From: Sphingomonas sp. NFR04
Lineage (GTDB): Bacteria; Pseudomonadota; Alphaproteobacteria; Sphingomonadales; Sphingomonadaceae
Assembly (NCBI RefSeq): GCF_900114095.1
Contig: NZ_FORV01000003.1
Span: 186,001 to 250,000 of the forward strand
Direction of reading: 5' to 3'
Length of the DNA: 64,000 bases
In this document: in pieces, positions 24,891-35,030 of the stretch
Layout of the letters: every line of letters begins with the position of its first letter
Position numbering within the stretch: the stretch's first letter is position 1
Position numbers and translations under genes: made by a program
Notes under the pieces: generated by a model
Seen by the model: only the letters and a program-made list of their open reading frames with translations
The model's database searches: none
Told to the model about the DNA's origin: nothing

Positions 24891-26468
24891 TCAGAAGCCG
24901 AGCGCCATGGCGGTCTTCACGCCCGGCAGCGCACGGACCTTCGCCAGCAGCGCCTCGTCCACCGCCTCGTCGACCGAGAGCAGCAGGATCGCTTCGCCGC
25001 CGGCCGAGCGGCGGCCGAGGTGGAAGGTGCCGATGTTGACGCCCGCCTCGCCCAGCGTGGTGCCGAGGCGGCCGATGAAGCCCGGCGCATCTTCGTTGAC
25101 GATGTAGAGCATGTGCCCGGCGAGATCGGCCTCGACCTTGATGCCGAACAGCTCGACCAGGCGCGGCGCGGCGTTGCCGAACAGCGTGCCGGCCACCGAA
25201 CGGTCGCCCGCCTGGGTGCCGACGGTCACGCGCACCAGCGTGTGATAATCGCCCTCGCGGTCATGGCGCACCTCGCGCACATCGAGACCGCGCTCCTTGG
25301 CGAGGAACGGCGCGTTGACCATGTTCACCGTGTCCGAATGGACGCGCATCAGCCCCGCCAGGACCGCGCTGGTGATTGGCTTCTGGTTGAGCTCGGCGGC
25401 CGCGCCCTCGACCTCGATGGCGATGCTGGTCAGCTCGCCATGCGCCAGCTGGCCAACCAGGCCGCCCAGCTTCTCGGCCAGCGCCATGTACGGCTTCAGG
25501 CGGGGGGCTTCCTCGGCCGAGAGGCTCGGCACGTTGAGCGCGTTGGTGACGCCGCCGGTCATCAGATATTCGGCGAGCTGCTCGGCGACCTGGATCGCGA
25601 CATTGACCTGCGCTTCGGTAGTCGAGGCGCCGAGGTGCGGGGTGGCAACGAAGTTCGGCGTGCCGAACAGCGGGTGTTCCTTGGCCGGCTCCTGCACGAA
25701 CACGTCGAGCGCCGCGCCGCCGATATGGCCCGAATCGAGCCCGTCCTTCAGCGCCGCCTCGTCGATCAGGCCGCCGCGCGCGCAGTTGATGATCCGCACG
25801 CCCTTCTTGGTCTTGGCGAGGTTCTCGCGGCTGAGGATGTTGCGGGTTTGGTCGGTCAGAGGGGTGTGCAGCGTGATGAAGTCGGCGCGCAGCAGCAGAT
25901 CGTCGAGCGTCATCTTCTCGACGCCCATCTCCAGCGCGCGCTCGGGCGTGAGGAACGGATCATAGGCAATCACGCGCATGCGCAGGCCGATCGCACGATC
26001 GGCGACGATCGAGCCGATGTTACCCGCGCCGATCAGGCCCAGCGTCTTGCCGGTCAGCTCGACGCCCATGAAGCGGTTCTTCTCCCACTTGCCGGCCTGG
26101 GTGGAGGCATCGGCCTCGGGCAGCTGGCGGGCGAGCGCGAACATCAGCGCGATGGCGTGCTCGGCGGTGGTGATCGAATTGCCGAACGGGGTGTTCATCA
26201 CCACCACGCCCTGCGCCGAGGCGGCCGGGATATCGACATTGTCGACGCCGATGCCCGCGCGGCCGATCACCTTGAGGTTGGTGGCGTGGGCGAGAATGTC
26301 CTTGGTCACCTTGGTCGAACTGCGGATCGCCAGGCCGTCATACTCGCCGATGATCGCCTTGAGCTCGTCCGGCGTCTTGCCGGTGATCTCGTCCACTTCG
26401 ACGCCGCGCTCGCGGAAGATCTGCGCGGCCTTGGGGTCCATCTTGTCGGAAATCAGTACCTTGGGCAT
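24891..26468 (-). CDS. serA: D-3-phosphoglycerate dehydrogenase
   Basis: First enzyme of serine synthesis (525 aa, long form). Residues 1-315 hold the substrate- and NAD-binding domains, with GRAGIGVDNVDIPAASAQGV, the Rossmann loop LGLIGAGNIGSIVADRA and the catalytic His region ATPHLGASTTEAQ. Residues 320-450 are the intervening ASB domain, and a C-terminal ACT domain begins around AGHMLYIVNEDAPGFIGRLG, which gives serine feedback control in homologues. ATG 26468 yields the normal MPKVLISDKMDPKAAQIF start. It lies downstream of serC, separated by a palindromic element (26485-26606). Confidence 0.95.
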   Translation of the reverse strand: MPKVLISDKMDPKAAQIFRERGVEVDEITGKTPDELKAIIGEYDGLAIRSSTKVTKDILAHATNLKVIGRAGIGVDNVDIPAASAQGVVVMNTPFGNSITTAEHAIALMFALARQLPEADASTQAGKWEKNRFMGVELTGKTLGLIGAGNIGSIVADRAIGLRMRVIAYDPFLTPERALEMGVEKMTLDDLLLRADFITLHTPLTDQTRNILSRENLAKTKKGVRIINCARGGLIDEAALKDGLDSGHIGGAALDVFVQEPAKEHPLFGTPNFVATPHLGASTTEAQVNVAIQVAEQLAEYLMTGGVTNALNVPSLSAEEAPRLKPYMALAEKLGGLVGQLAHGELTSIAIEVEGAAAELNQKPITSAVLAGLMRVHSDTVNMVNAPFLAKERGLDVREVRHDREGDYHTLVRVTVGTQAGDRSVAGTLFGNAAPRLVELFGIKVEADLAGHMLYIVNEDAPGFIGRLGTTLGEAGVNIGTFHLGRRSAGGEAILLLSVDEAVDEALLAKVRALPGVKTAMALGF

Positions 26469-26484
26469 TTGGATGCTCCATGTT

Positions 26485-26606
26485 CGCTCCCTCTCCCCTC
26501 CGGGGAGAGGGCTGGGGAGAGGGGGAATGTGTCTTGAAACTGGCACGTCGGGAGAGACGGCATCGTCCTGCCCCTCTCCCAACCCTCTCCCCGGAGGGGA
26601 GAGGGC
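26485..26606. repeat. Type-2 palindromic repeat between serC and serA
   Basis: CTCCCTCTCCCCTCCGGGGA at 26487 and TCCCCGGAGGGGAGAGGGC ending at 26606 are inverted arms. Inner GGCTGGGGAGAGGG pairs with CCCTCTCCCAACC. The 147-nt intercistronic space is otherwise empty, so the hairpin will be in the serC-serA message. Confidence 0.85.
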
Positions 26607-26615
26607 TTTAGGGGA

Positions 26616-27773
26616 TCAGCCCGCCTTGGCGATGGCGTAGGCCCAGTCGAGCCAGGGGCCGAGCGCCTCGATATCGGCGGTGTCGACGGTAGCGCCGCAC
26701 CAGATGCGCAGGCCTGCCGGCGCATCGCGATAGCCGGCGACGTCCAGCGCCGCGCCTTCCTTTTCGAGCAGGCCGGCGAACTTCTTGATGAAGTCGGCAT
26801 CGGCGCCCTCGACGGTGAGGCACACGCTGGTGCGCGAACGGATCGCGGGATCCTCGGCAAGGTGGCCCAGCCAGTCGCGCTCGGCGACGATCTTGTCGAG
26901 GGCCGCGGCATTGGCGTCCGAACGGGCGATCAGCCCGTCTGCGCCGCCCAGGCCCTTGCCCCATTCGAGCGCGAAGATCGCGTCTTCCACCGCCAGCATC
27001 GACGGGGTGTTGATCGTCTCGCCCTTGAACACGCCCTCGGCGAGCTTGCCCTTGGAAACGAGGCGGAACACCTTGGGCAGCGGCCAGGCGGGCGTATAGG
27101 TCTCGAGACGCTCGACCGCGCGCGGCCCGAGGATCAGCACGCCGTGCGCGCCCTCGCCGCCCAGCACCTTCTGCCAGGAGAAGGTGGCGACGTCGATCTT
27201 GTCCCAGGGCAGATCATAGGCGAACACCGCCGAGGTGGCGTCGGCGAAGCTAAGGCCTTCGCGATCGTCGGCGATCCAGTCGCCGTTCGGCACGCGCACG
27301 CCCGAGGTGGTGCCGTTCCAGGTGAACAGCACGTCGTTCGACCAGTCGACCGCGTTCAGATCGGGCAGCTGGCCATAATCGGCGCGCAGCACGGTGGGAT
27401 CGAGCTTGAGCTGCTTTACCGCATCGGTGACCCAACCCTCACCGAAGCTTTCCCAGGCGAGCGTGGTGACCGGCTTCGCGCCCAGCATCGTCCACATTGC
27501 CATTTCGAACGCGCCGGTGTCCGAGCCCGGCACGATGCCGATGCGGTGCGTGTCCGGCAGGCGCAGCAGTTCGCGCATCAGGTCGATGCAATATTGGAGA
27601 CGGGTCTTGCCCAGCTTCGAGCGGTGCGAGCGGCCGAGCGACTCGGTGGCGAGCTTCTCGGGCGACCAACCCGGGGGCTTGGCGCAGGGACCAGAGGAAA
27701 AATAGGGACGCGCCGGTTTGGTGGCGGGCTTCGCAGGCGCAATTGTGGCGTCGGCGGCAGTCAAATCAGTCAT
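26616..27773 (-). CDS. serC: Phosphoserine transaminase
   Basis: PLP enzyme (385 aa) converting 3-phosphohydroxypyruvate to phosphoserine, second step of serine synthesis. KPARPYFSSGPCAKPPGWSPEKL, HRSKLGKTRLQYCIDLMREL and the PLP-lysine block VATFSWQKVLGGEGAHGVLIL mark the alphaproteobacterial SerC type. The frame is open far upstream, but ATG 27773 (MTDLTAADATIAPAKPA) is correct because the upstream sequence forms a structured leader with a ribosome binding site in a hairpin (serC motif). serA and hisZ follow on the same strand. Confidence 0.94.
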   Translation of the reverse strand: MTDLTAADATIAPAKPATKPARPYFSSGPCAKPPGWSPEKLATESLGRSHRSKLGKTRLQYCIDLMRELLRLPDTHRIGIVPGSDTGAFEMAMWTMLGAKPVTTLAWESFGEGWVTDAVKQLKLDPTVLRADYGQLPDLNAVDWSNDVLFTWNGTTSGVRVPNGDWIADDREGLSFADATSAVFAYDLPWDKIDVATFSWQKVLGGEGAHGVLILGPRAVERLETYTPAWPLPKVFRLVSKGKLAEGVFKGETINTPSMLAVEDAIFALEWGKGLGGADGLIARSDANAAALDKIVAERDWLGHLAEDPAIRSRTSVCLTVEGADADFIKKFAGLLEKEGAALDVAGYRDAPAGLRIWCGATVDTADIEALGPWLDWAYAIAKAG

Positions 27774-27838
27774 GTAGACTCTCCTCACAGAGAGCACGCG
27801 CGGCGTTGGGACCGCGTGGCCCGTCGACGGCCCTAGCG
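27774..27838 (-). ncRNA. serC leader RNA motif (5' UTR structure)
   Basis: The leader reads CACGCGG-TCCCAACG-CCGCGCGTG, a hairpin with a one-base bulge. It is followed by CTCTC-TGTGAG-GAGAG, a second hairpin holding the Shine-Dalgarno GAGGAG, directly before ATG 27773. A GGGCCGTCGACGGGCC stretch lies 5' of these. This matches what I recall of the alphaproteobacterial serC RNA motif described upstream of serC. Ligand and mechanism are not established. A plausible -35 TTGACT stands about 25 nt upstream of the GC-rich start. Confidence 0.7.
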
Positions 27839-27939
27839 GCAGGCGCACAAAAGTCAATTCAGCACGTCGTTGCGATGGAACAATGTTGCGGGTCCGCGCC
27901 TTTGCTGCGCAGCTTTGCAGGACATCTGGGAGATACGAC

Positions 27940-28473
27940 ATGCGGACGATTCTGGCGGCCGGGCTGGCCGCGGCGCTGATCACCGCGCCAGCACTGGCGC
28001 AACAGAAACAGAGCGTCGGCGACGGTGCCCAGGCGCCGCTGCGCGACCTGCGGATCAACGAGAAGAAGATTCCCGACGTGCTGCTGCTCGCCGCCTCCGC
28101 GCCCTATTCGTCGCAGGGGACGAAGAGCTGCACGCAGATCCGCAGCGGCATCGCCAATCTCAATGCGGTGCTGGGTACCGACGCCGACGCGCCGGAAGCG
28201 AAGGGCGGCAATGGCGGCGCCATCGCGGCGGCGGGCAGCCGCGCGATCGTCGGCACGCTGATCCCCGGCTTCGGGCTGGTGCGCATGGTCACCGGCGCCG
28301 ACAAGCAGGAGAAGCGGGTGACCGCGGCGATCTATGGCGGCACGATCCGCCGCGCCTATCTGAAGGGCCTCGGCGTATCGAAGGGCTGCAAGCCGCCGGC
28401 CGCACCGATGGCGGCGGCCCGCGCGGCGGTGCCGGCACTGCCGGTGGAGAAGGACGACAAGAAGAAGGATTGA
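27940..28473 (+). CDS. Secreted protein of unknown function
   Basis: Predicted exported protein (177 aa): signal peptide MRTILAAGLAAALITAPALAQ, then IPDVLLLAASAPYSSQGTKSC, TQIRSGIANLNAVLGTDADA, a Gly/Ala-rich hydrophobic stretch (AIVGTLIPGFGLVRMVTGADK) that could cross or dip into a membrane, and a Pro/Ala then Lys/Asp-rich tail (KDDKKKD). There are two cysteines. I do not recognise a family; similar proteins appear to be sphingomonad-specific. It is divergent from serC and ends upstream of a bidirectional terminator shared with groEL. Confidence 0.65.
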   Translation: MRTILAAGLAAALITAPALAQQKQSVGDGAQAPLRDLRINEKKIPDVLLLAASAPYSSQGTKSCTQIRSGIANLNAVLGTDADAPEAKGGNGGAIAAAGSRAIVGTLIPGFGLVRMVTGADKQEKRVTAAIYGGTIRRAYLKGLGVSKGCKPPAAPMAAARAAVPALPVEKDDKKKD

Positions 28474-28554
28474 TCGCCGGCCGAGCGATCTAAGTCCCCC
28501 TGCTGCAGGCGGGAGGGGGCGAAAGAGCCGAAAGCGGCTCGCCAAACGACGGGC

Positions 28555-28597
28555 ACAAAAAAGGGCCGGCGGATCGCTCCGCCGGCCCCTCTTTTTG
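28555..28597. terminator. Bidirectional rho-independent terminator
   Basis: GGGCCGGCGGA-TCGC-TCCGCCGGCCC is a perfect 11-bp stem (28563-28588), with TCTTTTT on the plus side and an A-tract (28557-28562) on the other. It can therefore terminate both the unknown gene at 28473 and groEL on the minus strand. Confidence 0.9.
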
Positions 28598-28611
28598 CGT
28601 CGGGCGCGGAC

Positions 28612-30258
<1,647 letters not shown>

Positions 30259-30301
30259 TCAAATTTCGCTAAGTTTAGGAAGTTGAGGTTCGCGAGGTCG
30301 C

Positions 30302-30589
30302 TCAGCCGACGATGCCGAGGATGTCGCTTTCCTTCATGATCAGCAGGTCTTCACCGTCGACCTTGACCTCGGTGCCCGACCACTTGCCGAACAGGATGCG
30401 GTCGCCCGCCTTCACGTCGAGCGGGGTCACCTTGCCATCTTCGGCCTTGGTGCCGGTGCCGACGGCGACGACTTCGCCTTCCTGCGGCTTTTCCTTGGCG
30501 GTGTCGGGGATGATGATCCCGCCGGCGGTCTTTTCCTCGGCTTCGACGCGGCGGACGAGCACGCGGTCGTGCAACGGACGGAAGTTCAT
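30302..30589 (-). CDS. groES: Co-chaperonin GroES
   Basis: Ten-kDa lid of the GroEL chaperonin (95 aa). [36 protein letters not shown] and the C-terminal [22 protein letters not shown] are textbook GroES. The mobile loop ([10 protein letters not shown]) is intact. ATG 30589 is preceded by AGGATC. The frame is open further upstream across the CIRCE operator, which rules out earlier starts. Confidence 0.98.
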   Translation of the reverse strand: MNFRPLHDRVLVRRVEAEEKTAGGIIIPDTAKEKPQEGEVVAVGTGTKAEDGKVTPLDVKAGDRILFGKWSGTEVKVDGEDLLIMKESDILGIVG

Positions 30590-30621
30590 TGCCTGATCCT
30601 CTTTCAGGTGGAAATCGCTGT

Positions 30622-30648
30622 TTAGCACTCGGTCCCCCGGAGTGCTAA
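30622..30648 (-). promoter_or_regulatory. CIRCE operator (HrcA site) of groESL
   Basis: TTAGCACTC-N9-GAGTGCTAA, a perfect CIRCE inverted repeat, lies 33 nt before groES. HrcA binding there represses groESL until heat shock. Confidence 0.97.
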
Positions 30649-30655
30649 CACCTGG

Positions 30656-30684
30656 GATATGTGAACCGAAATTTGCTTCGTCAA
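30656..30684 (-). promoter_or_regulatory. Sigma-70-like promoter of groESL
   Basis: On the minus strand TTGACG, 17-nt spacer, CATATC. The expected start site falls at the edge of the CIRCE element, the usual layout for HrcA-controlled genes. Confidence 0.7.
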
Positions 30685-30794
30685 CGGGTGCGGCGGGAAC
30701 TTTTTTCAGCGTGTTGGATCGGTAAGACGGGTCGTTGCCTCGCCTGCGCGCATCCGGTAGCACCGATGGCGGAATACCCTTTGAGGAGCCGCCG

Positions 30795-32696
30795 GTGAAG
30801 CTGGTTCGTACCGCCTGGAAGATACTCGTCGGAATCAAGGACCTGCTCGTCCTGGTTCTGCTCCTCCTGTTTTTCTCCGCGCTGTTCGCGGCGCTCTCGC
30901 ACCGGCCGACCCCGGCAACGATTCGCGACGGCGCGCTGATCGTCGCGTTCAACGGCGCGCTGGTCGAGCAGCCGAGCGAGGCCGATCCCTTCTCCAGCGT
31001 GAGCGGTGCCCGTGCCGCCGGCCAGGTGGGCGCCCGCGACGTGATCCGCGCGCTCGACGCCGCCAGGACGGATTCGCGCGTCAAGGCGGTGGTACTCGAT
31101 CTCGACAGCTTCCTCGGCGGCTATCCCGCGACGGTGAGCGACGTCGCCGCCGCGGTCGGCCGCGTCCGCGCCGCGGGCAAGCCGGTGCTCGCCTATGCCA
31201 CCGCCTATACCGACAGCGGCTACCAGATCGCGGCCAATGCCAGCGAGATCTGGGTGCACCCGATGGGCGGATCGCTGTTCATGGGCCCGGGCGGCCGCCA
31301 GCTCTATTACAAGGGGCTGACCGAGAAGCTCGGCATCAACGTCCACGTGTATAAGGTCGGCAAGTTCAAGTCGGCGGTGGAGCCCTATATCCGCGCCGAC
31401 ATGTCGCCCGAGGCGCGCGAGGCCAACACCGGCCTCTATGGCGGGCTGCTCGACCAGTGGCGCGAGGGCATTCTGAAGGCGCGGCCCAAGGCGCGCATCG
31501 CCGACTTCCTGATGAAGCCCGACGTGGCGATCACCGCCGCCAAGGGCGACATCGCCAGCGCCAACAAGGCGTACGGGCTGGTCGACCAGCTCGGCGACCG
31601 GATCGCCTTCGGCAAACATGTCGCGCAGCTCGTCGGCGCGCCGAGCGGCGCCCGTGCGGGCAATTTCAACGGCATCAAGCTCGCCGACTGGCTGCAGGCC
31701 AATCCGCTGCCGACCAGCGGCGACGCAATCGGCGTGATCACCATCGCCGGCGAGATCGTGGACGGCAAGGGCGGCGCCGGCACTGCGGGCGGCGACACCG
31801 TCAGCAAGCTGGTGCTCGACGGGCTCAAGGACGGCAAGCTCAAGGCGCTCGTCGTGCGCGTCGACTCGCCGGGCGGCTCGGCCATGGCCTCGGAGCAGAT
31901 GCGCCAGGCGATCCTCCAGGCCAAGGCGCAGAAGCTGCCGATCGTGGTCTCGATGGGTGGCCTCGCGGCGAGCGGCGGCTATTGGGTGTCGACCGCGGGC
32001 GACGTGATCTTCGCCGAGCCGAACACGATCACCGGCTCGATCGGCATCTTCGGCATCATCCCGACCTTCGAGAACAGCCTCGCCAAGATCGGCGTGACCA
32101 CCGACGGGGTGGAGAGCACGCCGCTCACCGGCCAGCCGAGCATCTATGGCGGGACCAACGCGACGGTCGACACGATCCTGCAATCGGCGATCGAGGCGGG
32201 CTATGGCCGCTTCGTCGGGCTGGTCGCTGCCTCGCGCAAGCTCACCCCGCAGCGGGTCGACGAGATCGGCCAGGGCAGGGTGTGGATCGGCGGCATCGCC
32301 CGGCAGATCGGCCTGGTCGATCGCTTCGGCGGATTGAACGACGCCATCGCCGAGGCCGCCAAGCGCGCAAACCTCGATCCCGCCAAGGTGCGCCCGGTGT
32401 ATCTCGCCAAGAAGCCCAATGCGCTGACCGCAGCGATCGCTGGCTTCGTCGGCTCGCTCGGCAACGACGAGGACGACGACGGCAACTGGGCGGACGCCCC
32501 TGCCGGCAGCGATGCCTATGCCCGGATCGGCGAGGAGCGCCGCATGCTGCTCGCCCGGGCGCTGGGCGACGCCAGGCGTCTGACCGCCGCCGGCTCGGTG
32601 CAGGCGCGTTGCCTCGAATGCATGGCGCTGGGCGTGCCGAGCGCGCAGCCCAGCGACCTTGCCCTTCTCCAATTCGCCATGGGAGCAATGAAGTGA
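30795..32696 (+). CDS. sppA: Signal peptide peptidase SppA, 67K type
   Basis: Membrane-anchored serine protease (633 aa) that degrades cleaved signal peptides at the periplasmic face of the inner membrane. A single N-terminal transmembrane segment ([20 protein letters not shown]) precedes two tandem S49 domains. The catalytic dyad is visible: K192 in the KFKSAVEPY block and S393 in [14 protein letters not shown] 30795, preceded by GAGGAG, is preferred to the upstream ATG 30735. The downstream GNAT gene overlaps the stop by 4 nt. Confidence 0.93.
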   Translation: MKLVRTAWKILVGIKDLLVLVLLLLFFSALFAALSHRPTPATIRDGALIVAFNGALVEQPSEADPFSSVSGARAAGQVGARDVIRALDAARTDSRVKAVVLDLDSFLGGYPATVSDVAAAVGRVRAAGKPVLAYATAYTDSGYQIAANASEIWVHPMGGSLFMGPGGRQLYYKGLTEKLGINVHVYKVGKFKSAVEPYIRADMSPEAREANTGLYGGLLDQWREGILKARPKARIADFLMKPDVAITAAKGDIASANKAYGLVDQLGDRIAFGKHVAQLVGAPSGARAGNFNGIKLADWLQANPLPTSGDAIGVITIAGEIVDGKGGAGTAGGDTVSKLVLDGLKDGKLKALVVRVDSPGGSAMASEQMRQAILQAKAQKLPIVVSMGGLAASGGYWVSTAGDVIFAEPNTITGSIGIFGIIPTFENSLAKIGVTTDGVESTPLTGQPSIYGGTNATVDTILQSAIEAGYGRFVGLVAASRKLTPQRVDEIGQGRVWIGGIARQIGLVDRFGGLNDAIAEAAKRANLDPAKVRPVYLAKKPNALTAAIAGFVGSLGNDEDDDGNWADAPAGSDAYARIGEERRMLLARALGDARRLTAAGSVQARCLECMALGVPSAQPSDLALLQFAMGAMK

Positions 32697-33256
32697 TCGG
32701 AATTCGCGCCGCCACGCCGGACGACGCAGCGGCGATCGCCGCCATCTACGCGCCGAACGTGCTGACGGGCACCGCCTCGTTCGAGATCGAACCGCCCGAC
32801 GCCGCCACCATGGCCGCGCGGATGGGGGCGAGCGAAGGCTATTATCCCTGGATCGTCGCCACCAATGGCGACGGCGCCGATGGCGGGGTGATCGGCTATG
32901 CCTATGCCAGCAAGTTCCGCGACCGCCCGGCCTATCGCTACGTCGTCGAAAGCTCGATCTACATGGCAGACACCGCCCAGCGCCGCGGCGCCGGGCGGCT
33001 GCTCTACGAGGCGCTGGTCGACACGCTGCGCGCGCAGGGCTTCGTCCACGCCTTCGGCATGATCACCCTGCCCAACGACAATTCGATCGCGCTGCACGAG
33101 GCGGTGGGCTTCCGCCGCACCGGCGTGTTTCGCGAGGCCGGGTACAAGCACGGCCAGTGGATCGATGTCGGCATCTGGCAGTGCGAGCTCAACGAGCCGG
33201 CCCGCCCGCCGGAGGAGCCCAAGCCCTTCCACGAACTGGGCGTCGTCCGCGCCTGA
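32693..33256 (+). CDS. GNAT N-acetyltransferase, phosphinothricin acetyltransferase-like
   Basis: Acetyl-CoA-dependent N-acetyltransferase (187 aa). [72 protein letters not shown] (with the acetyl-CoA pyrophosphate loop QRRGAG) and GFRRTGVFREAGYKHGQWIDVGIWQ are typical of the Pat/YncA-like branch, whose members acetylate phosphinothricin or methionine analogues. The start is GTG 32693, overlapping the sppA stop (GTGA), so the two are co-translated. The native substrate is unknown. Confidence 0.85.
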   Translation: MIGIRAATPDDAAAIAAIYAPNVLTGTASFEIEPPDAATMAARMGASEGYYPWIVATNGDGADGGVIGYAYASKFRDRPAYRYVVESSIYMADTAQRRGAGRLLYEALVDTLRAQGFVHAFGMITLPNDNSIALHEAVGFRRTGVFREAGYKHGQWIDVGIWQCELNEPARPPEEPKPFHELGVVRA

Positions 33257-33364
33257 GCGGCAACGCTGGCTACCCAATAGATCCCTTTTGACAGACTAGA
33301 TCGGCGAGAAGCGATCAAATTGGTCGCAGTTCCTTTTGCAAACAACCATTTAAAGCGTAGACTT

Positions 33365-33392
33365 CAGTATCGGCGACTCACCGCCGATACTG
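33365..33392 (+). promoter_or_regulatory. 11-bp perfect hairpin abutting a ribosome binding site
   Basis: CAGTATCGGCG-ACTCAC-CGCCGATACTG, perfect arms of 11 nt with a 6-nt loop. The last base of the right arm is the first G of the Shine-Dalgarno GGAGG (33392-33396). It could gate translation of the gene at 33403 or be a protein-binding operator. A possible promoter TTGCAA-N16-TAGACT lies at 33336-33363. Confidence 0.7.
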
Positions 33393-33402
33393 GAGGTGCG
33401 CT

Positions 33403-33717
33403 TTGACGACGTTCCTGAACGCTCGGACTCCGCTGGCATTGGCGGCGCTGGTACTGCTCCAAACTGCCCCGACCACACCCGCCATGGCACAGACCTCGGG
33501 GGCATGCGTCGACTATTCGATCCGTATCTGCGCTGGCTACCAGGCAGAACTTGGCTACAGCTCCTTGAAGGATTGCCGCCTGCAGGAATACGCCAACTGC
33601 ATGGCTGGCGCACCGCCCTATAATCCCACGGAACCGATACGATTTCTCCGCGGCGCAACGGGTGACAAGCACCACGACCGCAACACAGCCGTTTTGATCA
33701 GCAGCCGAATTTCCTGA
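33403..33717 (+). CDS. Small secreted cysteine-containing protein of unknown function
   Basis: Predicted exported protein (104 aa) starting at TTG 33403, supported by GGAGG six nucleotides before it. A signal peptide (LALAALVLLQTAPTTPAMAQ) is followed by a short mature part with four cysteines (GACVDYSIRICAGYQ and DCRLQEYANCMAGAPPYNP) and a basic tail. The NCMAGAPPYNP region loosely resembles DUF3551-type small secreted proteins, but I would not assign it. Its ribosome binding site touches an unusually strong hairpin. Base composition nearby is less GC-rich than elsewhere in the window. Confidence 0.6.
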   Translation: MTTFLNARTPLALAALVLLQTAPTTPAMAQTSGACVDYSIRICAGYQAELGYSSLKDCRLQEYANCMAGAPPYNPTEPIRFLRGATGDKHHDRNTAVLISSRIS

Positions 33718-33794
33718 CCATTCAGGGCGGGTGCAAGGCAGCGCCCGCCCACGCTGGATTGACCTCGCCAGTCCGATGGGCAAGGTTCGAAGCA

Positions 33795-34193
33795 ATGGTT
33801 CCAACTTCGCCGTATGCGGTCGACTTCACGATCGATGTCGAGCGTGAGGCCCGCCTGATCGTCGTCCGCGTCACCGGCGTGCCCTCGCCGGAGGATGTCG
33901 GCTGGATCGCGGAGGAGGCGCGCGCAGCGATCCTCACGCTCGGGCCTGATGCGGGCCGGCATCGCACGCTCTATGATGCCCGCGGCGTGCATGTGCTGCC
34001 GCAGACGACCGCGGACTTCGTGCTGAAGAACTTCGCCGATACCGAGATGACGCACTGGGCGCACCGCCTCGCCTTCGTCGCCTCGACGATGCTGACGCGG
34101 CTGCAAATCCGCCGGATCGTCGAGGTGCGGCCCGGTGCGATGCTGTTCGACGATGTCGAGTCCGCCCGCGCCTGGCTGCTGCGCGACGATTGA
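33795..34193 (+). CDS. SpoIIAA/STAS-like protein of unknown function
   Basis: Cytoplasmic protein (132 aa) with the alternating strand/helix pattern of SpoIIAA-like (STAS) domains: VDFTIDVEREARLIVVRVTGVPSPEDV, then HRTLYDARGVHVLPQTTADFVLKNF, KNFADTEMTHWAHRLAFVAS and RRIVEVRPGAMLFDDVESARAWLL. The family is common in sphingomonads and of unknown role; it may bind a partner or small ligand. ATG 33795 is preferred over upstream starts in the same frame. It is convergent with fabI, with a GC-rich inverted repeat (34197-34217) between them. Confidence 0.6.
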   Translation: MVPTSPYAVDFTIDVEREARLIVVRVTGVPSPEDVGWIAEEARAAILTLGPDAGRHRTLYDARGVHVLPQTTADFVLKNFADTEMTHWAHRLAFVASTMLTRLQIRRIVEVRPGAMLFDDVESARAWLLRDD

Positions 34194-34196
34194 ACC

Positions 34197-34217
34197 GGGG
34201 CGGCGCACGGCCGCCCC
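34197..34217. terminator. GC-rich hairpin between convergent genes (weak terminator candidate)
   Basis: GGGGCGGC and GCCGCCCC arms around a short loop lie between the stops at 34193 and 34227. No T-run follows on either strand, so termination is uncertain. Confidence 0.35.
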
Positions 34218-34226
34218 GAGCGGCCT

Positions 34227-35030
34227 TCAGGCCAGCGCGATGTCCGGTGCGTCCTCGGCCTTCATGCCGATCACATTGTAGCCCGCATCGACATGGTGGA
34301 TCTCGCCGGTCACCCCCGACGCCAGATCCGACAGCAGGTAGAGCCCGGCCCCGCCGACATCTTCGATCGTCACGTTGCGGCGGAGCGGCGAGTTCAGCTG
34401 GTTCCACTTGAGGATATAGTTGAAGTCGCCGATGCCGCGCGCCGCCAGCGTCTGGATCGGGCCCGCCGAGATGGCGTTGACGCGGATATTCTCGGGCCCG
34501 AGATCCATCGCCAGATACTTGACCGAGGTCTCCAGCGCCGACTTGGCGACGCCCATCACGTTGTAGTGCGGCACGACCTTCTCGGCGCCGTAATAGCTGA
34601 GCGTCAGCAGGCTGCCGCCGTTCGGCATCATCCGTTGCGCGCGCTGCGCCACCGCGGTGAAGCTGTACACCGAGATGTTCATCGTCATCAGGAAGTTGTC
34701 GAGCGTGGTGTCGTAATAATGGCCGCGCAGCTGGTTCTTGTCCGAGAACCCGATCGCGTGGACGACGAAGTCGATCGTCGGCCAGCGCGCCGCCAGCGTC
34801 TCGAACGTGGTGTCGAGCGCGGCCATGTCCGCCACGTCGCAATCGATCAGGAAATCGGAGCCGACCTGCTCGGCCAGCGGCTTCACCCGCTTGAGCAGTG
34901 CGTCGCCCTGGTAGGAGAAGGCCAGCTCCGCACCCTGGGCGTGCAGTGCCTTGGCGATACCCCATGCCAGCGATTTGTCGTTGGCGAGGCCCATGATGAG
35001 CCCGCGCTTCCCTTGCATCAATCCGGTCAC
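34227..35030 (-). CDS. fabI: Enoyl-[acyl-carrier-protein] reductase (NADH)
   Basis: Last reductive step of the fatty-acid elongation cycle (267 aa), target of triclosan. The N-terminal nucleotide-binding block GKRGLIMGLANDKSLAWGIAKALHAQGAELAFSYQ and the active-site tyrosine/lysine in HYNVMGVAKSALE identify FabI. GTG 35030 ([10 protein letters not shown]) gives the standard N-terminus; ATG 35018 is the alternative. It overlaps the brkB-like gene by 4 nt and is third in a dnaJ-like/brkB/fabI operon. Confidence 0.96.
   Translation of the reverse strand: MTGLMQGKRGLIMGLANDKSLAWGIAKALHAQGAELAFSYQGDALLKRVKPLAEQVGSDFLIDCDVADMAALDTTFETLAARWPTIDFVVHAIGFSDKNQLRGHYYDTTLDNFLMTMNISVYSFTAVAQRAQRMMPNGGSLLTLSYYGAEKVVPHYNVMGVAKSALETSVKYLAMDLGPENIRVNAISAGPIQTLAARGIGDFNYILKWNQLNSPLRRNVTIEDVGGAGLYLLSDLASGVTGEIHHVDAGYNVIGMKAEDAPDIALA

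Noticed and set aside
30681..32672. A minus-strand open frame of about 660 codons opposite sppA.
   Set aside because: A shadow of sppA with no motifs of its own.
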